Shown one piece after another: positions 55,480 to 64,000 of a stretch of 64,000 bases of DNA (within the stretch, counting starts at the first letter, position 1; the number at the start of each line of letters is the position of its first letter). The position numbers were made by a program, and so were the translations under genes. The stretch is from Pestalotiopsis fici W106-1 (taxonomy: Eukaryota > Ascomycota > Sordariomycetes > Amphisphaeriales > Sporocadaceae). The stretch spans positions 1,365,449 to 1,429,448 of the forward strand of contig NW_006917095.1 of assembly GCF_000516985.1 (NCBI RefSeq). Direction: 5' to 3'. Under the pieces are notes generated by a model, which saw only the letters and a program-made list of their open reading frames with translations, made no database searches and was not told the origin of the DNA.

Positions 55480-56885
55480 GTTGCTGAATAATGGCAGTTT
55501 GGTGTAAACTCCGAAACCTCATGAAAGCATGAAATAGACATTTGCATTTTTTGTTCTCCCTGTTTTCTTTTTTGAAAACACTGCTTGACAAGAGAGCATT
55601 GTATGAGCTATGGAAATCGGTCCGATGGGAATCGCAGTTCGATTTCATTCCTTTTGTCGGACCGGGAACGTTACGGTTATATGCATTTGCTTTTTTCGGG
55701 ATGGGAAATTGGTGTTTTGGGTGTATTCAGCTTGATTATATGAGCGACCTTGTTATTGTATGTACGAGGTGCCCCAACCCCTGCTACTTAGGTAGTCTTG
55801 TGTGAATTCCATACCATATATACTATTCTATCATAATCAATGGCCAGAACAGCATATTATATAGTCAATCGCAGTAACACGATTTCTTGATCTAAATATA
55901 TACGGCCCAGGGAAGCAATGATCATGGTAGGACGGGTAGCACTAGGGGCTAACCGTGCCGCCGAGAGGTTGAACAATTTATGGAAAACGAGTCTTGAGGC
56001 TCAACGGCATCCCAAGCAAGGGCACGAACCTTAATTGCACCTCATATTTGTTCTAAATATTGCGCCATAAGAAGTCGTTAGATTCAGGGTTCACAGCAAG
56101 GCCTTTTCCCCTTTGTGCGTGAACGGGTTGCGTGGCACCTGCCTGTTTCGGCGAGCTTGCGTTGATGCTTGCCCGGTTTCTGGGAGCCGGGAGCCGCAAA
56201 AACCGGGGGAGGAAACGCCACGCGACCACACAAAGGCCAGGAAGACTTGCAGCAACTGAGCAGACTATTGGAACGGGATTCGGGGCAAGAGATCTTATTA
56301 AGCCAGGAAAACGGTGAGGCAGCGGATGACTGAGCAAGGAACATAATTCTCCGTATGCGTCTTGTCAGCCAGGGCCATCGGAGACAAAAGAAGGAACAAG
56401 GGGAGGGATGACGACGACGACGAGCATTGGTCTATCACCGATCTCTCCTCGGAGCAAGGAGCTGCATGGATGCTTTTTGCGTGGTCTTGCGTGGACGAGC
56501 ATGGCTCCCTGATCGTATTTACGACGGGCTAGGTAGTGGTAGATGTGCGTATATATAAAGTCCATGCCACACCGATGCAATGGTCATTGAGACGATTGAG
56601 CCTTGGATACTGCTGTAGATGCCCGAGAAGACCAGGGTATTCGACGAAAGATGGAGGACACACGATGAAAACAGGTCGACAACAAATGGAGGAACGTCAA
56701 GAGTTTGGTATTCGACAATGGGTAATGGAAGAGGCCGATGCTGATATGGACCACGAACAACACCATGAAAAACTCTCTTTTGTCTTTTTTGTATATTCAA
56801 GCCAACTCCGAAACGCCATATTAATGCGGATTCCCTCGACTGGATCGACCTAAATTTCTTCTTCCGACCTTTTCTTTTCTTCCCT
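55480..56885. other. Intergenic between convergent genes
   Basis: 1.4 kb with the 3' flanks of the MARVEL and NOP16 genes. No frame is supported. Confidence 0.5.
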
Positions 56886-57599
56886 TTACTCCTCGCCTTC
56901 GAGCTTTCGTAACCGCCGCGCAATATCGGCCGCGGTCTGCTGCATGGGGTTGAGCTTGCGGTCGCGAGCCATGGCCTTTGTGTCGGTGCCGTGAGCCTCG
57001 ACAAGGCTCTGCAACCATTCGCGCTCACGCTGGCTCTGCGTCCGGGGCTTCTTCTCCCGCGGCCGGGACGCCTCCTCCTCGAGCTGTCGCACGACCTCGG
57101 TCCGCGTGTCCTCGATGCCACCCCACGTCTCGCCGTCGTCGGGAAACTCATCCTCGGCCTCCGAGTCCGTGTCCAGCTCATTCAAGGGGTCGTTGAGCGG
57201 GTTATCCCGCCGCCTCTTGCCATCGGCGCTGCCTAGAATCCGAACAATCTTGCCATTGGCGTCGCGCTCAACTCGGACCTCTGTCACGACCCCATTGCTA
57301 CCGCCCGCTCCTCCGCTGACGCCCGTGCCCTGGATGGAAAAGTGGTCGACGGGCTGCTGGCTGGGCTTCTTGCCCTGGCCTGCGTTCTTGTAGTCGGGCT
57401 CGGCGCCGCCCGTGGGGCGCTGCAATCTCGACACGAGTCCCAGACGGCGGTAGTTCTGGGTCTGGGTCTCGTCCTTGTTCCAGTTCTTGGCCACAATGTC
57501 GTTGCCCATGGGGTTGCGCAGCTTGCTGAGGCGTGATGAGGGCTGGCGGATGGCGGGCCTCGACGAGCGCCTCTTGCGCTTCTGCAGGTCACGTCCCAT
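56886..57599 (-). CDS. NOP16: Nucleolar protein 16 (60S biogenesis)
   Basis: Intronless, 237 aa, starting MGRDLQKRKRRSSRPAIRQ. The block NPMGNDIVAKNWNKDETQTQNYRRLGL at residues about 30-56 is diagnostic of Nop16. A glycine-rich linker, an acidic DTDSEAEDEFPDDGETW stretch and a C-terminal helix RKLNPMQQTAADIARRLRKL follow. Nop16 is a basic nucleolar factor of early pre-60S particles. The start is the only ATG ahead of the basic N-terminal motif, and the length is normal for the family. Confidence 0.93.
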   Translation of the reverse strand: MGRDLQKRKRRSSRPAIRQPSSRLSKLRNPMGNDIVAKNWNKDETQTQNYRRLGLVSRLQRPTGGAEPDYKNAGQGKKPSQQPVDHFSIQGTGVSGGAGGSNGVVTEVRVERDANGKIVRILGSADGKRRRDNPLNDPLNELDTDSEAEDEFPDDGETWGGIEDTRTEVVRQLEEEASRPREKKPRTQSQREREWLQSLVEAHGTDTKAMARDRKLNPMQQTAADIARRLRKLEGEE

Positions 57600-58744
57600 G
57601 GTCTCGATGTCTAGTGTTGTGACGCAACAATATGTCTTGTGTTTACTGATGCTTGGTAGGTTGGAGACAGAAGTAGGTTAATGTCTCGTGATGCGATTCG
57701 TTCGTTCGACTACGCCGGCATCAGTCGAATAAGTCACGATGCTCTTTCACCAGATTCGCTGCTTGTTCGTCGCTGGGAACTTGTCAGTGGTTCCCGACCC
57801 GCCCAAATTTTTTGTTATCGAGGGGTTCTGATAGCAACTCGATAAGAATAGCGGCCCGATAAGCTTTATGCAATTATGTGGCTGTGCGGTCTCGAGCATT
57901 TTGTGGCTTAGCGTTCTTGTCCGTCAGCCACTATCCAGGAACGCCCAACCGCTTACTCATCAAAATTCTCGGTTCGCAAACGAACTTCTACCCAGTATAC
58001 TCGAGATCCACAAAGTTATCTTATTGCATTGGTAACTTGCGGGTTCTGACATGTGCTGCGGCTTGTTCCTTTGCTTCTTCTTGCTCCGGCCGAATATGCC
58101 CGTACATACTGATTGGAGGCTGCAACAAAGCCTGTCGCCGCTATGGTATAATACTCCTCATACACTCCTCTTCTCGCTGACATCGTGGTTACTCAGTTGG
58201 GTATTCTCTCTCAAAGCTCCGAAGTCTCAAACACGTGTAATCTCCGCGAGAGTTTGACGCTCAAGCCATGGCACAACAAGGAACAAGCGCGGCCCCTCTA
58301 GCACGTGCTGGCGGCGGCGAACGAACATGCAGCTCTTCTTCTTTTCGTCGCATGGCAGCGCATCACGTGTATTTCCCGACTATTATACTTGTTTGGGTTC
58401 TTCTTCGTAAAGGAAAATGACCGCATTGCGCCCTCTGACGCCAAGCCCCGTTGGGGCGTCGGTCAGGTTTACCTCTCTCAAACCCTTGAGCCGACGATGT
58501 CCTGCGGCCGCGGCTCCTCTCTGCTTGCAACCCCCAAACGGGCGATGATACTATGGTATGATGGGCAAGTAAAATCACCCCTCACGTGTACAGGTGGGAA
58601 CTGGGTTCTGGGCCATAGCCACCGTTTTATGCCGTACTAGGTTAGCGTGGTTTGTATATGGTGATCCGGTTATAACGTAGAATCTTTTCGATGTAAGTGG
58701 TAATTGTATTATATTATATTGAGTTGAATTAACTGCATTATTAA
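57600..58744. other. Intergenic, upstream of NOP16
   Basis: Promoter of NOP16 in the first few hundred bases. The rest has normal base composition and no supported gene, up to the sharp change into the AT-rich relic. Confidence 0.5.
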
Positions 58745-59910
58745 TGTGTTACACTACCTTTAGCGGCGATTATATTTTAACAGCGCTGCGGCATCGTCGC
58801 AAATAATTCCCGTAAATAATCCTCCGTAATTAAATCCCACGCTTTTCGAACGTAGCGATAAAGCCGATCGTACGATGGATTCTCGTTATATTAGTAGTTT
58901 TTTTCGATATAGTCTTTTATTTTATTTTATATAGCCTTGATAGGGTTTAAATCCGGTAAATAAAAGGGCTAATTAATAATAAAAATACTACGATTTTAAA
59001 GATTCTTTTTTATATTATAATACGAATAGGCTTTCGTACCGTTTTATATTAATACTAAATTTTTACGGGAATTACGGCGGCAAAATCGTATTTATTTATC
59101 GATTAAAAGGACGGTATAAGCTCGATATATCTTGCTTATAATCGTGCCTTAGTTTTTTTCCTAAAATAAATACGGGCCTTTACCGGTTACTTTTAAAAAA
59201 TAGCCCTAAAATATTTAATTTTATTTGCGTTACCGTTTTTCTAAAATATAATTTTTATAATAGGTTTCGTCGGCTTATCGCGTTATATACGCTTTACGAT
59301 AACGGCCTTTAATTATTTAGGTTTCGTCGGTTTATAAAATTTAGGATTATTGCTCGATCGTTTAATATTAGTGCTATTTTACCTAAGCCTTTCGTCGACG
59401 TTTAGCTTCGTCCGATAACGGAGGCTTTTTTCGGGCTACGTAGCGCTTAAACCCGTAGCAACGAAAGGTCGAGCGTACGGTATAAATACTAAAAATCCTA
59501 CCGAGGAATATAAAAATAAGCTTAAGCTACGATATAAATCGAAATCGCTTTTTATTAATAATAAAGGCAATTAGCTATTATTTTTGCTTAAGGGTTATTT
59601 TAAAGGGAGCTTTCGAGCGCTGCTTAACGGCAAATTTATCGTAAATAGCCCGCTTAATTTAGGATCGATAAAATCCGGTAATTTTCTCGATATTTTTTTA
59701 TATATAATAACCTTCGAAGAAAAGGGTACGAACCTTTTTACGTTCTAATTCCGTTAACTGCTTTATATGCGTTTTTGTAAGGCGTCCGCGTTTTATCGTT
59801 ATTATTATCGTTATTAAAAATAAATAAAAAAGTTAGTAACGTTGGGAAATAAAACGATGTGACGAGAAATATATCAAATGCACACCACACCCAAATCGGT
59901 GTAGTGTGCA
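58745..59910 (-). pseudogene. RIP-degraded Tc1/mariner transposon
   Basis: Base composition shifts abruptly to AT-rich, yet CG dinucleotides stay common while CA and TG are almost absent and TA abounds: the mark of RIP, which turns CA into TA on both strands. On the minus strand the frame at 58968-58939 reads PFYLPDLNPI, the region around the last acidic residue of the Tc1/mariner DDE transposase, followed by KIKDYIEKNY, then YDRLYRYVRKAWDLIT and ATMPQRC with in-frame TAA/TAG codons in between, as expected after RIP of CAA, CAG and TGG codons. The 5' part of the transposase lies toward 59800 and is heavily broken. Possible terminal repeats are TGTTACACTACC at 58747-58758 and, inverted, TGCACACTACACC at 59910-59898. 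The element is dead. Confidence 0.82.
59879..59910. repeat. Perfect-edged hairpin at the edge of the relic
   Basis: Arms TGCACACCACACC and GGTGTAGTGTGCA (13 nt, one mismatch) around a 5-6 nt spacer. The right arm may be the transposon terminus; the left arm is a second, internal copy of it. Confidence 0.6.
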
Positions 59911-60467
59911 GCATGGACCAGTCCCCACTGGTATATAACAAGGGGTATTTTATTTACACCCGATACCATAGTACAACGGGTAGCCGAAGACCTGCCAGCC
60001 AGGGAGGGGTGTGTCAACGGCGGAATATAACAGTAAACAGCCCCAAACGAACGAATCAGAGTCCCTCTTTTGGCTACCCTGTCTACATATCGGACGCTAA
60101 GCTAGCGCAGATTTGAACCCCTGCAAAAAGGACATCTCCACAGAGAGCACCAACACTACTTTAGTGCCGGGCAGGGCAGGGGACATGGAAAGATCCATCA
60201 TTCCCCCCAGGCCCCCCCCCCTGTCAAACTCAATCCAGAGCCGGTTGATCGCCTAACGCTTAGCGACGTACCTACCGCATGCAACAAGCAAGGCCAAGCT
60301 TCTGTTCTGCTTGCTTGCCTTGCCCATGCTCTCCACCCTGAATGGCATGCTGCTCGGTAGTGGCCGATAGCGTATAATTTATGGTCAATGTACCTGGCTG
60401 CGGGACCCCGTTCTTGGTGCTGCAGGTTTGGGCTGGGTGCAGTGCCAAGCTTTTCCTTCTCTCTTAG

Positions 60468-60530
60468 TTACTCTCTCTCTCTCTCTTTTTTTGCTCTCTC
60501 TCTTAGTCTTTTTCTTTATCTTTGTGTATT
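60468..60530. repeat. (CT)n-rich tract
   Basis: CTCTCTCTCTCTCTC followed by T runs and further CT units. Confidence 0.75.
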
Positions 60531-62781
60531 TTGTATTTGTATCATCCATGTTGGTTCCTTACACATTTGCTAATGTCACTATAGCACTAACATACACATG
60601 TCTCACCCCACACACACACACACTCCCGAGGTCTCTCTCACATTGGCATCTTTAGTACATGTCTGTCTAGCCTTGGGGACATGCTAGCTAACCTACCTTA
60701 CATTACCTAGTAGTTGTTGCTACCCTATGGCAGTTGCACGTACGGTACTCAAGGTAGCCTTGTCGTGTCTTGGTGCAGCAGTTCAGGCTACCACTACTAC
60801 CACTATAACCAAGGTTGTTCAGGTAGTCTCGGAGTGCGGCTCATTGTACATTAGTGATGGCACCGCACTATCATCTCTGAGCAGGTTCCTTTGGCAGGGG
60901 TTTATGAACCAGCCAGAGAGTGGAAAGACTCCAAGAATAGTCAGCCCCGCGAACAGAGAGTCAAAGCGACACTGCCGTTGATTCTGGGTTCTCTAAAGAT
61001 CAACTCTTTCTTGTTTCTCGACTCATTTCACATGTGAGGCCAAGATGTTGATCTCGCGCTCGGCAAGAGGAAATACAGACAACAAAGAACGATACCCGAG
61101 TCTTATCAACAATGAATGCAGACCAATAGCGAGCCATCAAGTCGTCCGCTTACCGTAACATGATCGTCAGCCCCGTTTCGGCGGCTGTTGCGCGAGTACA
61201 CAACACTTGCTACAGCCACACACCCAGATCCAAAGTACTCTCTTTCCAACCCCGCAACCCCCGGCTCGACGTCCATCGGGCGGCTCTGCGCTTTGGAGTT
61301 GTGTGTATGGCGATTGGGCCTCAAGGGATCTTGTTCATTGTTTCCTCGCTTGTAAGCGCAAATCATAATTCACGCCATCTTCTTTCGTTCAAAGGATTCA
61401 GAGTATGTGTAAGAGGGTGGGAAGGCGACTCTCATCTCCCCGATAGACCCTGCCCCCGTACTTCCCACCCACCCCCCTCTTCCCTCCTCAACGCCAAGGA
61501 GTAAGAGTTCTAGAACGTCGTCACGGAAAGATCATGAGATCGTGAGAGTCGATAGAAGCCGCCGCTAAGGATAGATTTGGGGGGTGTGGGTGGACGGGAG
61601 GGGGGAAAGAGATGTGCGCGTGTGTTTGTATGTGCTCATATATTCACTATCCCGTATAGAGAGGCAGGTAGTGTAGATCATAGACACCATAACCACAGTG
61701 GGTAGTACGTATTGCTGGATCTTGGCCTGCTCGTTCTTGTCCTCTCCACCTCGCCTGGCACTATTTTTTCAAATAATCAACAGCCGTGTGTATGTTTACA
61801 CGATACCCCCACGCTTCAAAAGATATTTGGCGCTGGGTGAGCCAAAGGCTAGGGCTTGCTTGCTACTACTACTACTTTGGCCCTGCAGCAAGGACATGGA
61901 CTGGTTGACGCGTTCTTCACTTGTTTCCGTGGTGGCTTCTGTTGTCTTCGTCTCCAATGCGATACTACTGCTACACTGCACGTCCCATTCTCTTGGCAAT
62001 ATAAGGAAAGAAGGGCGAGAATGGGAATAAGAAGCTGTTGATGGAAATGTAACGGGGGGTGTACTGTAGGTAGCCCATGTAAGTGGAAACGAAGGTCCCC
62101 TTCTTTGGATTTGCAAAAAAAGTCTCCACATCCCAGCCCGCGTATCTCAAGGGAACATGAAAAAGTTAAAGTGACGATCCGGATTAGGCAGTGGCCTATT
62201 CAGGGTGTTATAGAGTATGGAGCTCTTATTCTCTCAGACACGCCTATAGCAGCAAGCCCTATTCATCCCATGTTTCCTTTTCAACTTATTTTGCACAAGA
62301 TATCAATACAGACGGGGCCTTGATAGGGAATATACCTCGTCTTTCAGCCAGACTAATGCACAATGTACACGCATACAAGCACACGCACATACCCTCCGAT
62401 CCAGAGATCGATAAACTTTGGATCCCCTTCTCCAATGACAAGAAACCCCACGTTTTTCTACTTTGGGAAACGTGGGTTCAAACTTCATGTAATCGGGGTA
62501 TTTTGATTTTATTATTTTTCCATCGAAGCGATACTACCGACTGTAAAATATTCAAAATGATCAAGTCCTACATATTTTCATATGATGATTGCAGAATCAC
62601 AGGATTGTATTACACAGTAGAACCTCGGCCAAGACCAGCCGATGATCTTCAGGGTCCTTGGTCTGCCCACTTTCGCCCCCACTAACCGCCCGGTCCCCTT
62701 CAATCGCTTGGCTTTCTTTGTTCATGTCTACTCTGTCTCTCGGCCGAGGGAGACATACAGACACGTTTTGGCTCGGCTCTG

Positions 62782-62782
<1 letters not shown>

Positions 62783-62813
<31 letters not shown>

Positions 62814-62817
62814 TCTA
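62783..62817. repeat. (CT)n-rich tract
   Basis: Alternating TCTCTCTCT and TTTCTCTC units on the plus strand. Confidence 0.75.
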
Positions 62818-63600
62818 AGCGAACATGTGCGTTCATCTCGCCTTTTTTGCTGCTGCTGCTGCGCGCACGTTTGCAGGTTCGCTTCGGTGCCCTGTGGCGT
62901 TCCCCTCCCCCTTCTGCGGCTCGCCTACGCATCATCGTGGAGCACTCACTCCGTTGCCAATTTTATGTGAACGTGCGTTCATCTGCGGCTGGGCATGACG
63001 TTCTTTTGCATAGATCCATCCAGCCTCATTTTTACAAGCTACTCGCACATGTTTTGGCCGCTTTCCCAAGGACAAGTTTCACGTTCTTTCATATGAATGT
63101 ACCATAACGTTGGAGACAATTTGTAGTATCTTTTGGGTATTTTGCAAGTCTTTATAATTACATCCAAAACCGTGTGAGCGCTCTCAAAAGAAGAGTAGTG
63201 GGTATTCGCGCAGTAGACCAGCACAAGAAAATAGAACAGTAAATCAAAAGAATCCGACCCAAATATGCACCTCTTTCTGGAACATGTTTCCCGCCGTGCC
63301 TATATCCGCCCCTTTCTTTCCCCGCCTGTTGACCGCCGGGTTTTCCTGTATCAGAGCCTTAAAGCCGTAGTAACAATAATCATCATTTCCATGAGCCCAT
63401 AAGATCCATAAAAAGCCATGAAGAAGCAGAAACGTGCCGTAAAGTATACAAGATGGTTGCAAACCAAGTTGCGTATATAAATGGGGGTGTCCAGCATGAA
63501 ATAAAGATAAAAATCCAATTGTGCATAGAAAAAGGGAGACAAACATTACTCTTTCGAGTATACATGATAGATGAAGCAAGGAAATAAAGACATAAAACAT

Positions 63601-64000
63601 TTAAAACATGATCCATTCTACATCAACGCCTGGCCCGCCGATGCATTTTGTCCAGTTGAAGGGGCCACGCGTTTGTAGAGCAAGCTTGTTGGGGCTGGCG
63701 GCATTGTCCCGAAGATCGCCTGCCCAGAGGCGCTCGAGGACCTCGATAGCAGATAGGTTGTTCATGTAACCACTGCGCGACATGATGTCTCGGCACTTGT
63801 TGCGTACAATGTTTTGTTGAAGCTCATTGACACATTCGCTACCGGCAACGAATAGAGGCCAGAGGAGGAACTTCTCGGCAGCACCGCCAGACTCGAGGGA
63901 AGTAGCATAATAGACAACTTGGCTGACCAAGTTACGGAAGTTGTTGTGGCTGGATGGCACGTTGGGTGAAGCTAGGCGCTCTGTGTAGAGGAGAGCTGCG
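63601..64000 (-). CDS. Fungal-specific transcription factor, C-terminal part (truncated by window end)
   Basis: The frame is open from the window edge (AALLYTERLASPNVPSSHNN) down to the stop at 63601, about 132 codons seen. Blocks such as LVSQVVYYATSL, FLLWPLFVAGSECVNE, IMSRSGYMNNLSAIEVLERLWAG resemble the C-terminal end of the fungal_trans_2 regulatory domain found in Zn2Cys6 transcription factors, where a WPLF-A-GSEC motif precedes LERLW. The DNA-binding domain would lie outside the window. Regulatory target unknown. Confidence 0.72.
   Translation of the reverse strand, partial: AALLYTERLASPNVPSSHNNFRNLVSQVVYYATSLESGGAAEKFLLWPLFVAGSECVNELQQNIVRNKCRDIMSRSGYMNNLSAIEVLERLWAGDLRDNAASPNKLALQTRGPFNWTKCIGGPGVDVEWIMF

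Larger units (their letters stand above)
59911..63600. other. Gene-poor region, 3.7 kb
   Basis: No coding frame is supported; all frames are short, overlapping and often C/T-repeat derived. CT-rich tracts lie at about 60468-60530 and 62783-62817, and a (CA)n run at about 60610-60624. It includes the 3' flank of the minus-strand gene that ends at 63601. Confidence 0.5.

Noticed and set aside
1..64000. CRISPR arrays, bacterial operons or organellar DNA
   Set aside because: Spliceosomal introns throughout and no spaced direct-repeat array; this is a nuclear fungal sequence.

Overview
The window is nuclear DNA of a filamentous ascomycete. Genes carry short (about 40-80 nt) introns with GTRAGT-like donors and CTRAC-like branch points, codon use is GC-leaning, and protein content is that of Sordariomycetes. 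The style of UTRs and the frequent TAGGTAGG/TACCTACC words suggest Hypocreales, but that placement is inference. The window also holds a relic with a strong repeat-induced point mutation (RIP) signature, which is a process of filamentous ascomycetes.

Layout. 0.3-2.9 kb: ELP2 (Elongator subunit, minus strand). 3.9-7.9 kb: two tandem plus-strand genes for divergent zinc-dependent deaminases of the OTT_1508-like family, the most unusual genes here. 7.9-16 kb: a gene-poor stretch. 16-19.8 kb: a long pyrimidine-rich leader and the six-exon GSK3 kinase gene. 21.3-23.8 kb: CBP80 (large nuclear cap-binding subunit). 24.6-25.7 kb: an unrecognised two-exon gene. 26.3-26.8 kb: a candidate four-exon micro-gene found by hand splicing. 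27.4-28.4 kb: a DNA-transposon-like element with long imperfect inverted repeats. 29.4 kb: intron-containing tRNA-Glu(CTC). 30.2-31.9 kb: RPL4 with seven exons. 32.6-35.8 kb: MAU2/SCC4 cohesin loader with a poly-Q N-terminus and a probable 3' frameshift. 36.9-38.6 kb: YheT-type alpha/beta hydrolase. 38.9-40.6 kb: RAI1/DXO decapping nuclease with nine exons, one of 8 nt. 41-43 kb: a small unknown gene convergent with GET4. 44.2 kb: tRNA-Gly(CCC). 44.6-48.3 kb: two unrecognised genes. 50.8-52.5 kb: a DHA2-type MFS transporter. 54.5-55.5 kb: a MARVEL-type tetraspan protein. 56.9-57.6 kb: NOP16. 58.7-59.9 kb: a RIP-degraded Tc1/mariner transposon. 59.9-63.6 kb: no gene seen. 63.6 kb to the end: the 3' end of a fungal transcription factor that runs out of the window.

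Most genes are unlinked housekeeping functions, as is normal for a fungal chromosome arm: tRNA modification, cap binding and decapping, ribosome assembly, cohesin loading, tail-anchored protein insertion and kinase signalling. There is no operon logic and no biosynthetic cluster. The accessory material is the deaminase pair, the two transposon relics, the candidate micro-gene and several lineage-restricted genes. All splice sites were placed by hand from consensus signals and reading-frame continuity. No transcript data or database search was available.
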